Positions 24,831 to 37,225 of a DNA stretch of 64,000 bases are shown one piece after another (within the stretch, counting starts at the first letter, position 1; every line of letters begins with the position of its first letter). Under the pieces are notes generated by a model. That model made no database searches. It saw nothing but the letters and a program-made list of their open reading frames with translations, and was not told where the DNA came from. Made by a program: the position numbers and the translations under genes. This stretch comes from Raphanus sativus (lineage: Eukaryota; Streptophyta; Magnoliopsida; Brassicales; Brassicaceae), in contig NC_079512.1 in assembly GCF_000801105.2 (NCBI RefSeq), positions 1-64,000 on the forward strand, in the 5' to 3' direction.

Positions 24831-26339
24831 CACTACAAGAAAATAGTCATATTACAATAGTGATATATTGTTGTTATATGGTAATATATCGTTGCAAATA
24901 TAGAATTGCAACAAAAATGTGACAAATTTTAATTTCTTGCTGTTTGTATGTTGCAAATTCATGTTTGTTGCATATATGTAGCAAAATTAGCAACGAATTA
25001 AATTGTTGATAAATATGTTATATTTTTGCAACAATTTTTTGTAACAACTTTGTTGTATATTTACAACATTCTTTTGCAACATAAATAGTGGCAAACTATT
25101 GCTACGTAAAATAATAACAAACAACATTGCAAATTTGCATTTTTTACTTGCAATTTAGTTGTATTAACTGCAACTAGACATATATAAAAAATTTGGTATA
25201 ATTACAACGTATAGATGCAACTTAAAATTGACACAAAATTTGCTATAAAATATACATCGAAATTTGTTGCTATTATTCAATAATTACGTTTAAATAATGT
25301 ATCTGGTGCAAATATTTTGTGACGACAATTAATTTTGTTTAGCACATAATTTTTTAATACTAGTTAGTATATTATCAACTGCATTGCATAAATTATTATT
25401 GTAGTATCTTGTTATAACAATATTAGATGTATTATTTACTTTAACAGTAAATATTTTTACAGTAAAAAAACAGATGACGTACTTTATTAAATATACTACG
25501 ATATTAAAAAGTTCAAATGATAGATTATTAGAGAAACATTAGCAATAATTTGAAAGCTACAGAAAACTAATAAAAACTTAGAAAAATAACTAAAGCAGCC
25601 AATTGAAATTTAGTTGTTGACACCCTTGGATAGAATAGTTGGACAAAGGATTGATATCATTTTCTCCAAGCCTTCAAGTTTGCTATAGCCCAGAAAAATC
25701 ATATTGAATGATTGTTCTTGTTTCATTACTGATTAAGGAATCATCTTTGAACCTATAAACAAAAATAAAAATATAAGGTAAATAAATTATTAACGTGACG
25801 TTCTTATTATAACATAAGTTTCTTTTTACAATAATGATCCATTCACTTTGGAAGGATTGAGATTACCTTAGACATTCAATAGTTGGGTTGCTCCTTGGTC
25901 ATGACCCTCGTTTGCCATGTGATTCATTTGGAAAAACAATACAAGATCAAAATTAACACTTAAAAGAAAATAAATAAAAGATAAGTAAAGCACACAAAAA
26001 CAAAACTACTGGACATGAGTTTCTTTCAAGGACTATTTCAAAGAAATACGTGCAGAAGTGAATGAATTATTGAAACACTGTATAAGCTGTATATATAATT
26101 AATGAGAACAATAAAATCTAAACTGCTCGATATTGGATATATATCCATATCTTTTTGTTTAATATTTTCTAAACAAACTAAAGCAAAAATGATATTCTAG
26201 TAGTTGCAACCCCTCCCGCAATTTCTAGAATAAAAAAAAATTAGATCTTGACCCGTGCGACCGTACAGGTATTAATTTTCAGTTTAAATTTTTATTTATT
26301 TATACTAAATAGTATATTTATAGTATTTGATCGTTTTAT

Positions 26340-26613
26340 ATTGACTAAGCTAGGGATAAATATTTGGATATCCACTCGAATTCGGTTAAAATTTATTCGG
26401 GTTTGAGATTTTCGAGTTTAAAGATTCTAGCTCTATTTGGGTATTTATAAACTTTGGTTCCGGTTTGATTTAGATCTTTGCGGGTTTGATAACCCGTTTA
26501 AATTATTTTTAAATTTTAAAAATTTATATATCTTTAAATATTCTTAAATCTAAAAAATATAACATGTAAATTTGAGTAATGTAAGCTAAAGTACCTTAAT
26601 TAAAAATTAAAAT

Positions 26614-26616
<3 letters not shown>
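26340..26616 (+). mobile_element. Left part of a GTTCGGGT-rich hAT-like repeat, split by the LINE
   Basis: Shares order and wording with the complete MITE at 62632-63309: ATATCCACTCGAATTCGG, GATCTTTGCGGGTTTGATAA and CCCGTTTAAA...TTTTTAAATTTT. The left edge (near GCTAGGGATAAA) is a worn version of the TAGGGCTGGGC terminus. The copy resumes at 30164 beyond the LINE. Confidence 0.6.
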
Positions 26617-26652
<36 letters not shown>

Positions 26653-29600
26653 TCATCGACTTTTACAGACTCAAACAGACTCTGTAAACCAAAACGGTAG
26701 CTCTGCATCCATGTGCACAACAAAGGACGTTTGTTTCCTAGCACTACGTGCTAAACCATCGGCCTTCAAATTTTGTGTGCGAGGTACATGAATGATCTCC
26801 AAGCTGTGGAAGGATTCTTTCAACGTCTTTATGTCTTCTAAATAGTTAGCAAATGCCGGCCATTCCTCTGGTTCAGAAACCATCTTCACCAGTTGCAGAC
26901 AATCTGTTGCAAACGTGACCCGAAACTGACGCAAATTCCTCATGCATTCCATTGCCCATACTAAAGCTTCTGTCTCCGCGTGAAGAGGAGAGAGAGAAGC
27001 CCTTATATTCCGTGCTCCCATTAGTCCTGTGAAGCCTTCTAGTGTACTATACCACCCCTGCCCAGAGAAGACTTCATTTTCCTTCCAAGATCCATCCACG
27101 AAACACCACCTGCCGGGAATCATCGGCAGATTCGATTGTTGTGGATTTTGTGTTGGCACTTGCACTATTTGGGCCTCAGCCCATAGCCGTGCTTCTGTTA
27201 CCGCCAGTTGAAAAGTCTCCCGCGGATCTATATCCAAATTACTAAAGACTTTATTATTTCTTCCTTTCCAAATATACCATAATATCCAAGCAAATTGATG
27301 ATCTTCCATTTCGGGCCGTATTCGCCAAAATAGGTAATCCATATTTGTGAACAAAGATCCCGTTGGGAAAATTGTTGAGTTAGATGGGATATTGGACAGT
27401 GCCCAAACCTGACGCGCTGGAGGGCATTCAAAAAACACATGGTTAATCGATTCCTCCGTAGCCCCACATCTATCGCAGTACAAGTCCCCTGATAGCCCTC
27501 TCGCATTTAAATTCTTTCTGACAGATATACATCATGATACCAATTGCCATAGAAAATGTTTAATCTTTGGCGGGCAGCGAACTTTCCAACAATGTGCTTT
27601 AAGTGAATCCACATTTGGCCCAAATACTGCAGCCGGTTTGGCTGTATCTGGGTAAACCCGTTCCACTTGATACCCTGATTTTACCGTGTACTTTCCATTT
27701 TGTGTAAAGTGCCATCCGTCTCTATCCCCTCGGGTAAACCTACTCAGAGGTATACTTTCTATGATCTTTGCATCTTGGGGATCCACTAATTCCTGTATTG
27801 CCTGAGAATTCCAAATTCGTAATTCTGGATCTATCAGTTGATCAACCGTAAGATCAGGATTACTATGAGGACTGGTAATTTGATTTTTGTTTGCTGGTCT
27901 CGGGCGAGTGGTTGGGAGCCAGGGATCATTCCATACAGATATGGATGACCCTGTTCCCACCCTTTTGATTAGTCCTTTGCTAACCAGAGATCTAGCTGAG
28001 CTAATACTTCGCCATCCATATGACGGTGAGTATGATTTAATCGGTTCCAGGGGTGAAGCATTCCTGAAATACCTTCCTTTAAAGACTCTCGAAAATAAGG
28101 TGTTTGGTTTCTCCACCAGCCTCCATAACTGCTTACCCAGCATAGCCGTGTTTAAATCCGTTATATCTTTGAAACCCAACCCACCATCCTCTTTGCTAAT
28201 GCAGACCTTGTCCCAAGACTTCCAATGCATTCCTTTTGTTCTTCCTCCAGGGCTCCACCAAAACTGAGCTGTAATACTCGTTAGTTTCTTTGTTATTGCC
28301 TTTGGTAGACGATAGCAAGACATCACATGATTGGGTAAAGCTGTGGTTACTGATTTGATAACCACTTCTTTCCCTCCTTTAGTAAAAAATTTAAAAGTCC
28401 AGCCGTTAATCCTATTATTCAGGCGCTCTTGCAGAAATCCAAACACCTGAATTTTTGACCCACCAATATTCTCCGGCAGGCCCAAATAGGAACCCATTCC
28501 TCCTATATTCTGAATACTTAAAATATCCCGCATTTCTTGTCTACAAGATTCCTCAATCTTGTACCCAAATTGAATTGATGACTTTTGAAAGTTTATAAGT
28601 TGGCCAGAAACTGCCTCATACTCATTTAGAATCTTGAGAATAGTTTGTGCTTCCTCCCGTTGGGCTTTGCAGAAAAAAAGACTATCATCTGCAAATAACA
28701 AGTGTGATATCGATGGACAAGCCCTTGCTACCTTCATGCCAGTAAGCCGTTTATCAGCCTCTGCTTTTTTTAAATTTGCTATTAATGCTTCCGTACACAT
28801 AATGAATAGATACGGGGATAACGGATCCCCTTGCCGTAAGCCTCTTTGAGGAACTATATGTCCTCGTGGCTGACCATTGAGTAACACCCGATACTGTACC
28901 GATGATATACACTCCATTAAAAGTTTAATCCAATGAGAATCAAAACCCATCTTCAATAGAAGAGCTTTAATGAAATCCCATTCTATTCGATCGTACGCTT
29001 TACTCATATCCGTTTTAATGGCCATAAATTTTCCTTGACATGCCTTATTTGTTCGCAGACCATGAAACATTTCCTGAGCTATCAGAATATTGTCCGAGAT
29101 CAATCTCCCTGCCACAAATGCCGATTGAGTCTCTGAGATCAGCGTTGGAAGACAGATTTTCAATCTCTGACATAACACCTTGGATATAATTTTATATCCA
29201 ACATTACATAAGCTTATTGGTCGCAGTTCTGTCATCCTTGTGGGCCTTTCCGTTTTAGGTATCATACATATATTAGTCATGTTTAACCTTGAATCCAACT
29301 CTCCCGATATTAAGAAATTATTTACCATAGTCACCAAATCCTGTTTCACCACATGCCACGAGTGTTGGAAGAAAAGAGCTGTCATTCCATCAGGCCCCGG
29401 AGCCTTTTCTGGATGCATCATAAATAAAGCAGTTCGGACTTCCTCCTCAGATGCCTGCCGCAGCAACCTCTGATTCATCTGTGGCGTAATACCCGGCCTT
29501 ATTTCCTCCAGAAAACCCTCAAAATCTGTAGGTGAGGTTGTATTGAATAAATCTTCAAAATAATCTACTGCCACTTTCTCAATACCAGTATCCTCTGTAA

Positions 29601-30163
29601 TCCAATTCCCGTGGGTATCATGGAGTCCCACAATCCTATTGCGTGTTCTCCTTTGTTTTGTTAAAGCATGAAAAAAATTGGTATTATGATCCCCTAACGT
29701 ATTCCACAAATTTCGACTCTTTTGATGCCAATACTCCTCCTCATCCTTATACGCATCCTGAAGCTTCCGAGATACCTCCATAATGTCCTCCTGGGTCCTA
29801 GAATCATCCATCTGCACGTCCTCAAGTGCTTTCTGTAATTCCCCTATTTTTTCTTTTCCAGTTGGTGGATTATTTCTCCTCCATTTCGCAATTTCATGTC
29901 GACAGTTGCTAATCTTTTTAACTATATCCACCTGATCCGACCCATAGTCTTTCGCCCAGCCCATCGCAATCGATTCCATAAAACCCTCTTTACCAATCCA
30001 TCTCTTATCAAATCTAAATTGTCCTCTTTTCCTTATAACTTTATCTTCCAAATATGCAACTACTGGTCGGTGATCCGAGCCCACCATTCCTAAATATTCT
30101 GTATAGGAACATGGGAGAAGAGTATGCCACTCTTCATTGGCTAGTGCCCTGTCTAGCCTATAA
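26617..30163 (-). mobile_element. 5'-truncated LINE (non-LTR retrotransposon)
   Basis: Minus-strand element ending in a 35-base poly(A) tail, seen as T at 26617-26651. Its 5' edge near 30163 cuts into the endonuclease domain: only RLDRALANEEWHTLLP and GSDHRPV remain. Truncation from the 5' side plus a poly(A) tail is typical of target-primed reverse transcription. Both flanks are AT-rich and low in complexity, so I could not define the target-site duplication. Confidence 0.85.
26671..30087 (-). pseudogene. LINE ORF2: reverse transcriptase and RNase H, one nonsense codon
   Basis: One continuous frame interrupted by a single TGA at about 27532-27534; both sides share the same frame, and related LINEs usually have a glycine codon there. 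Order: end of the endonuclease (SDHRPV), reverse transcriptase with EKAPGPDGMTALFFQ, GLRQGDPLSPYLFI and the catalytic FADDSLFF, then a zf-RVT motif (CDRCGATEESINHVFFECP), then RNase H (FVDGSWKENEVFSGQG, HAETEALVWAM, FATDCLQLVKMV). The missing 5' part and the stop make it inactive. So little damage points to a young insertion. Confidence 0.88.
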
Positions 30164-30540
30164 ATATATATATTTTAAGTATATATATTTTAAGTATTTT
30201 AAGTATATATATATATTTAACTTGAATATTTGGATGAAGAATAAATATATATATTTTAAGTATTTTTGGTATTTTGATTATTGTTTATCTACTTTAGATG
30301 TTTACTTTTGACTATTTGTTATATTTTAAATCAACTTAAAATAGTTAGATATTAACTCGAAAATAGCTAACATATTGAAGTATATAAATATGATTTAAAT
30401 ACATTCGGATATCCGAAATATTTCGTTCGGATAAGATTTAGTTATGGTTCTCTAGATACCAAAATGGTAAATCCGTTTAGATGTTATCTAGTTTCGGTTC
30501 AAATTTGGTAATACTTTTCGTTCATATTTGTTCAATGAAG
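30164..30540 (+). mobile_element. Right part of the split hAT-like repeat
   Basis: Continues the repeat from 26616: TTGAATATTTGGAT, TTACTTTTGACTATTTG, ACATTCGGATATCCG, ATACCAAAATGG and TTTCGGTTCAAATTTGG all have counterparts in the second half of the MITE at 62632-63309. An AT run with ATATATTTTAAGT units (30,165-30,210) sits at the LINE junction. Confidence 0.55.
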
Positions 30541-31639
30541 AGTTGATATTATAATTTTTATGAATTGTTTGTCCAATAAAAATGCATTTTTTGAATTTGA
30601 CATTGTTTTAATTGAGAAGTTAATGAAGTGCATTTAGTTCAAGTTTAATTTTAGAAAGCACATTAATTTAAGTGGAAAAGACAAAACATTAAAATAGAAA
30701 ATATTATTTAATTGTGTATTTAATTCAAATTTTATATTGGAAAACACATTAATTAAGATGGAAAAGACAACATTAAAATAGAAAATATTATTTAATGTCA
30801 GTGGCATGGAAGTGTAAATAACACTGAAAACTAAGGGACATTTTATATGTGCACTTCTTTTTTAATAATATATAGATACTAGTTCAATGGTTTGTAAAAG
30901 GCATGCTTATGCGAGAGGATGCTTTGACTTTCAAAAATGAACGAATCTAATGAATAAATGGCACTTCATGCTTTGCTTCATGTTTAGTTAGGAACACGTG
31001 AACTTAACATTTGGGCTTATCAATGGTGATAAAGGAGAAAAAGAAAAGAAGAGATAAATGTAAATGTAATTACGTTTATAGTTTATTTACTTTATAGTCA
31101 TCTTTCAAAAAATATGTAAATGATTTTTAGTCTAATTTCCTATTATGTTGAATAGGAATAAGTAAACTATACCGTATTGGACCAATACAAAATAAAGTTC
31201 ATGACATAAAACCGTTAACAAATTCTCAAGAATCTGAAATTTTGAAAATATAGTATACATATTTAAATATACAATATAATATATATTGTATATTTCTTGT
31301 ACTTAAATACACAGAAACTATTTAGTCTATAAAAATATAATTATTTTCACATTTTGCCATGTATAATTACTATTTTTTCTTTTGCAAATTAGCAAGAATT
31401 TAAAAGTGTTGGATGCTTCTTGCAAAATTAGCAATATATTTGTTTTTGTTGCAAAAGGTTGCAATTTAGTAATAAAAACATGCAACATCTATTATGGTTG
31501 TGAGTTTGCAATAACTTTGTAATGAAACTGCAACAAACATTCATTATTGTAAAAGTATTGCAATAATCATAGCAAATTATTAACGAAAATAGACATTGCA
31601 ATTTTTTTGTTGCAATATGAGTATTTTCTTGTAGTGTTA

Positions 31640-32095
31640 TAAATATAGCTACCATGGTACATAGAACCCATATTCCTAAACCATACCTAAAAAGACTAAA
31701 AAATAACACATAAGTGATAGTAGGGCGTGATGTACTTACGAATGAAATTACAAAACATCTGAAAGCAAATCTTGTCTTCTTTAAATGTATTGTATTTTAT
31801 TGCTGAGAATGAGTCAAACTTATACATATTCTCAGGTTCTTTAGGAAATCAAACCTATGGAATCTGAACAGGGAAGTATGGATTTTGGTGGTCATAGACT
31901 CATATAGTTGTTGCCCAAAAAAACAAGACACATAGTTAACTCGAAAAGATTGAAGGTCTGTATTTATCTTCTCAACCTTACTTGTGCGTCAGTGCATGTT
32001 ATGTTTTGTATTTATGAAGCTCTTCTTCTGCCAAAAATGGACACACACAAGCTCTTCTTTTGCACAGAAGAACATAAACGCGCCAATCGAATATA
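31640..32095. other. Unassigned DNA right of the CACTA element
   Basis: No gene recognised. The phrase AAGCTCTTCTT...TGC occurs twice (about 32,018 and 32,049). Confidence 0.3.
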
Positions 32096-32880
32096 CAGTA
32101 CACTAAAAATCCAATACGATTTCATTTCAATTAAAAACTCACTTCCTGGACCGATTTTCAATATTTTCAATATTTCGGATCAATATCTTTCAAATATGTT
32201 CAATATATCTATTTTTGTATTTTATACAGAAAAAACTATAAAAAATAATAATGTCGAAATTATAGTAGTTGATTAATACATTGAGTTATTAATTTATAAA
32301 GAATCCTTGTTTACATTTCTATATTTTAGAATATATTTTTCTTAAAACAAGAAAAATAGTTGATTTCACTATTTGTATATTCACTAAAGTTTATAAATTA
32401 AATTTTGGTATTATTTTATTATATTATTTAATGTATATGAGCTATGTATCCTATAATTTAAATGTTCTTTTAGATAAATTTTTTATTAAAATTTTAAATA
32501 AACTCTATTATGAATATAAAATAAACAGTACAATATATTATTTGTACTTATTAAAACTGTATATATAAATTTTTAATTTATGAAATTTTAGTAAACTATA
32601 TATTTATATGAGATATAAAAATATTATTTATTATTTTTTCAGCTTGTATTATATTTTTTACCAATCCAATTTGGATACGAAATCTTATTAATTTATGTCC
32701 CAAGATGATTCCATAATTATTGTACAAATGATGAATGAATCTTTGTAATGGAATATAATGCTGAAAGGTTTTTGGGAACATTATGTTTTTCTGCTTTGAA
32801 TGTAGAATGGAACATTGAATCTTTGTTATCACAAAATCAAACAACATTTTGGTGCACCATTGCGATCTTGCATGATGCCA
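32096..32880. repeat. Downstream part of the WAKL duplication unit, copy A
   Basis: Closely matches 35,935-36,562 joined to 48,393-48,550 (copy B); its last 200 bases also match 51,690-51,913 (copy C). Shared phrases: CACTTCCTGGACCGATTTTC, AAATATGTTCAATATAT, AATTTATGTCCCAAGAT and GAATCTTTGTAATGGAAT. It forms the 3' flank of each minus-strand WAKL gene, showing that the duplicated unit was gene plus flank. Confidence 0.8.
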
Positions 32881-35362
32881 TCATGACCATGTTCGTTGAG
32901 GAACCAGTGGTCTAACATCTAACTTGGGTGATGAATCAAAGAGAGATGCTGGAGCAGTCATGTCCACACTCCAAGAATCATCTATGTTAATTTCCATTGA
33001 CATTTCTTCTTCTTCATCCTCTTCTTCTTCGATAGTCACCTCTAAATCTTGAGGTGATGAACGGATCGTCTCAATCTCAGTGGAAACCTCTCTCATACTT
33101 GGACGCTTCTTCCCTTTTAGACTTAAACACCTCCTTGCAAGTTTAGCCATAGCCAATACTTGTTCCGGTTTGCACTCTTCTTTGATCCGAGAATCAACGA
33201 TATCAAGAACTCTGTTCTCTTTCATGGCCTCGATGAAATGTGATGCAAGCCCTCTGTTTTCTTCAAGCCGCACAACAGAATACGGCTTTTCTCCGGTTAT
33301 AAGCTCAACCAAGACAATACCAAAACTATAAACATCACTTTTATCTGTGAACTGGCTAGTTTGAAAGTACTCTGGATCCAAGTATCCAAAAGTACCTGCA
33401 ACATGAGTTGTCAAGTGTGTCTGATCTATGCTTATAGATCTCGAAGTACCAAAATCCGACACCTTGGCTCGATACTTCTCATCCAGAAGTATGTTTGAGG
33501 TCTTGACATCTCTGTGATAGACCGGAGTAGAAGCAGCCGAGTGCAAGTAAGCAAGTGCTCCTGCAATCTCCACGGCAATTCGCACACGCACTTCCCAAGT
33601 CATTGTGTAATCATCAGAACCATTATGTAGCCTTTTGAATAGGTCTCCGTTTGGAATATGCTCATAAACCAAGATAGGAACCTCTGTCTCCAGACAACAC
33701 CCCATGAGTTTCACGATGTTTCTATGGTTAATTTGCGAGAGAACACGAACCTCGTTGATGAACTCCTCCACTTTGTCTTTGTCCAAAACTTTAGATCTTT
33801 TCACAGCTACGATTTGCCCATCTACTAACATTCCTTTGTAGACAGTGCCTTGACCTCCCTGTCCAAGAACCCGGTTCTTGTTGAAGCTATCGGTCGCTTT
33901 CTCCAGCTCTTTCGAGGTGAATATCCTAGACGCCTCCACATTACCTCCTTCTGATGTACTTAGTTGTTGTTTCAACAATAAACCTCCATTACGTTTAAAG
34001 AAGTTCCTCTTTTGGATAATCTTCCTTCTCTTTTTGACGAATTTGATGAATCCCCATATCCCTAGAACCAAGAACAACAATGCCAAACCTATAACAAGAC
34101 CTACACAACAGCAACAAAAAAAAAACATACGATCACTCTTTAATTCTTTGTTGTTATACGACTTTTAGAATGCGAATCAAAAATTCACCTAAAATCACAG
34201 GCTTGATCTTCTCTGTTTTCTTTGGCTCGCACCTAAACGATCCAGGGACATTCACACAAGTTTGTCCTATACAGCCTCGTCCTAATTCTCCCTCACATTC
34301 ATTAATGTCTTAAGAACAATTACAAAAAAAAAAAAGAGAGGCAGAATCAAATTAGATACATGATTAAATAAAATAAATAAACAGTGCCTCATTGAAGCCA
34401 AATAAGATGAAGATCTTACCAATACATCCACCAGGAAGATAAGGATTCCCACTGTAACCAATGTCATTGCAGAAACAGCTACTGTAACCAAACCCAGATA
34501 AGCTACCATACTCGCAAACACAGCTCGGTGCGCTCGTGTAATACTTTGCATCCGTCAAATTAAAACAACCCACTGGATTCACTAACCGATGATCTGATGC
34601 ATCAAAGTACCATCCTAGCTCGATCACACTAAACCCATTACTAGAAATTTGCTCCGGCTCGGTAACGTTCGCCGGAGAGTAAGTCTCGTTCGTCAAGAAA
34701 GCGACTTTACAAAGAGTTGTTGCGTTGTTACCAACAACGGAGCTTTCTAAGTCAACGCCGATCGTCTGAGGTCTATCCGCCGTGATCATCGCCTGACAGC
34801 ATCTGTAACCACCGCAGATATTGTCTAGGCCTAGGCGACTCTTGTTCCTGTCGCAGCTCGACTCGCATCCTATGATCTGAGATTCGATGCCCGTCACCAG
34901 TGCTCTCGTGCCGCAACCCACTGAGACGAGACGATTCGACTGGGTGATGAAATAGGGGCTTCCTCCACCGGCGAGGTTTAAAGGAGGAGGAGGAGGCTTT
35001 TCGTCTCCTTTAGAACAGCCGGAGGAAGTCACCGGAGATTTGACGTGAACGACGCCGTGGGAACTGCTCATGCTATTTCGAAGAGTGATGCTCACTAGTT
35101 CTCTGTTGATCTTAGATAGGAACGGAGCGGAGACGGAGGAGGTGGTGGTGGTGGTGGTGTTACAGACAACCTCGTACCAGTCGTTGAGATAACAGTGTTT
35201 TGGTCCGATACCGAACGGGAAAGGAATCGAGATTCCTCCACAGGTACGTTTACATGAACTTGAAGAAGGGTCAAGTTTTTGAGCTGTTGTTAACAGAGAA
35301 GGGACATTGAAGATGAACAGAGTTAGTAGTAGAATACTAAAGTAAAGTCTCACTCTCTTCAT
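32881..35362 (-). CDS. Wall-associated receptor kinase-like, RFO1/WAKL22 type, copy A
   Basis: Exons 35362-34420, 34308-34189 and 34100-32881, 760 aa, intact. A longer open frame begins at 35416, but the [13 protein letters not shown] start at 35362 matches the paralogues and opens a signal peptide. Exon 1: galacturonan-binding WAK domain ([27 protein letters not shown]) and a Cys-rich region ending GNPYLPGGC. Exon 2: one EGF-like module (NECEGELG...[10 protein letters not shown]). Exon 3: membrane helix, then a kinase with [41 protein letters not shown] and [10 protein letters not shown] (an active RD type). It ends [20 protein letters not shown], the C-terminal signature of Arabidopsis RFO1 (At1g79670), which gives Fusarium resistance. 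Role inferred from family: cell-wall damage or pathogen sensing at the plasma membrane. Confidence 0.93.
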
Positions 35363-35934
35363 TTTTTTTTTTTTTTTGCTTCTTCTGGTGACTGTCTTGT
35401 TTTTTGGTCTCCTCATGTCGGTCTGTGTTTCGCCTAAATAATGTGTATGAAAGTCGCCAATTACTATTTGATCAAAAAAAAAAAGTCGCCAATTACTTTT
35501 AATGTTGCCTCGCTGTAAACGTTATAGATCACACTGACAAGTAATAAGAAAATAGTTAACGGTCCGAGATCCGTGGTTAAAATACAAACAAATAATTAAA
35601 ATACAAACAAACGCCACATGTTTATTAGATTATGAAATTACTTTTATGTATTGGGAAGTGCAGATTCTATGGATACAGACGAGGTCCGTGGTTACACATT
35701 CAAAGTCATCCTTAAAAGAAAAAGATACATTCACACACACCAACCCCGGGTGTAAAAGCAAACGCGCTATTACTGAAGTTATTACCGTGTTGAAAAGAAA
35801 ACAAATGCTTAATCAAGGGCGAACACACGTATTTGTGATATGGGGTCATTTGACACCACAAAAGTAATGTAAACCAGAATTTTAAGCTATGTACATTAGT
35901 TGATTCTGGCATTTTTGGTTAAAAGCTAAATCTC
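35363..35934 (-). promoter_or_regulatory. Upstream region of WAKL copy A
   Basis: Phrases such as CCACATG(T)TTATTAGATTATGAAAT and CAAGTAATAA recur upstream of copies B (about 51,130-51,300) and C (about 54,500-54,680), so the promoter was duplicated with the gene. A poly(T) tract (35362-35377) adjoins the start codon. Confidence 0.5.
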
Positions 35935-36562
35935 CAAAAATCCAATAAGATTTCATTTCAACTAAAACTCACTTCATGGACCGATTTTCACTTCCCATTT
36001 TCAATATTTCGAATCAATATTTTTCAAATATGTTCAATATATAAACTTTTTGTATAGTAAAAACTATAAAAAATAATAATGTTGAAATTATAGTAGTTTA
36101 TTAATACATTGAGTTATTAATTTATAAAAAATCATTTTTACATTTCTATATTTTAGAATATATTTTTCGTAAAACAAGAAAAATAGTTGATTCGCTATTT
36201 GTATATTCACTAAAGTTTATAAATTCTATTTTGGTATTATTTTAGCATATTATTCAATATATATGAGCTATGTATCCTATAATTTAAATGCGTTTTTACA
36301 TAAATTTTTATTAAGTATCATAAAATATTATGAAATCTTAAAAATGAAATAAATTTATAAATGTAAAATAAACATTAGAATATATTATTTGTAGTTATAT
36401 AAACTGTATATATATAAATTTTAATTTATGGTTTTAGTAAGACTATATTTATATGAGATATAAAAATATTATTTTATTATTTTATCAATTTATATTATAT
36501 TTTAACCAATCCAACTTGGAACAACGAAATTTTGTTAATTTATGTCCCAAGATTTTTCATCA
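35935..36562. repeat. Downstream part of the WAKL duplication unit, copy B (proximal piece)
   Basis: Homologous to 32,096-32,710. The match runs through TTAATTTATGTCCCAAGAT and stops at 36562; it resumes at 48393, on the far side of an 11.8-kb insertion. Confidence 0.8.
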
Positions 36563-36779
36563 TCTATATATTAAAAGAAAAGCATTTGCTTTTAATGCGT
36601 TCACATTATATTAGTCACGTGGCACTCTCACATCACTTTGAAAATAATTACTCTGACGTGTCATCTTGATAGAGCTCCTCATTAAAACTTGGTATATTAA
36701 TGGGAAATGTTTCCTATTTTGTTTATAATAAACACCGAGATTTTCTTATACAAAAGAAGTCTGTTTCAGAACTTCACGA

Positions 36780-37225
36780 GTGAGATCATCATTAACATAA
36801 AAATAGAAGACGAGCGCATTCAACGCTTGGCTTACGATATCGCATAAATGAACACGAACAAAGTAGCTGAACTGTATATCTGCATGGAGAATCTGCCAAG
36901 TTTAAACTCAGACTCGCTATATTCGCTTCCCCCATTGTATCAGCACTAGCATAAACCATGTTGGTAGTTGTTTCTTGCGTGCCGGAAACAGGGTATTTGA
37001 TCGAAAAAGCGTTTGCTGTTACAACGAGAACAGAGCTGTTCACGTGGAGATACTCTGCATTGTTTTCGCTGTATAACCCAAAATGTGGTTCTCAGAAGTC
37101 AACAATGGTCCTCCCATGTTCAACCTGTAGACTGTTTCAAACGCGAGGTGAGACCAGTGACAGGAGACAAAGGGTTTAGAGAGACAGCTTGGTCGGGGAT
37201 AAGGTTATCTGGAACAGAGACGATA
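36780..37225 (-). pseudogene. Captured fragment of a THESEUS1-like (CrRLK1L) ectodomain
   Basis: Read on the minus strand: VSVPDNLIPDQAVSLNPLS, then after a frameshift ETVYRLNMGGPLLTSEN, EYLHVNSSVLVVTANAFSI, TQETTTNMVYASADTMGEAN and finally VNDDL. This is the second malectin-like domain of THESEUS1/CrRLK1L receptors, which sense cell-wall integrity. Only about 140 codons are present, with no kinase and with internal indels (for example the lost segment after SLNLADSP). It lies inside the large Helitron in antisense orientation, so it is read as a gene-fragment capture. Confidence 0.75.

Larger units (their letters stand above)
24831..31636. mobile_element. CACTA (En/Spm-type) transposon, non-autonomous, with nested insertions
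   Basis: The left end CACTACAAGAAAATAGTCAT is mirrored by the right end, whose reverse complement is CACTACAAGAAAATACTCAT. Both ends are flanked by the 3-bp target duplication TTA (24828-24830 and 31637-31639), diagnostic of the superfamily. The subterminal zones (24,870-25,300 and 31,390-31,625) are packed with TTGCAAC/GTTGCAA-like motifs, the expected kind of transposase-binding repeats. I see no TNPD-type transposase, so it needed help to move. Its interior holds a hAT-like repeat that a LINE has split. Confidence 0.9.

Noticed and set aside
26240..26275. Possible Helitron 3' end (TTAGATCTTGACCCGTGCGACC)
   Set aside because: CTAG is changed to TTAG and the hairpin is poor; no matching 5' end found.
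26600..30215. Target-site duplication of the LINE
   Set aside because: Both flanks are A/T runs in which many short matches occur by chance; none can be chosen honestly.
35363..35416. Upstream in-frame ATG of WAKL copy A ([18 protein letters not shown]...)
   Set aside because: Paralogues B and C start at the following Met with a signal peptide; the extension would place a Lys-rich stretch before it.
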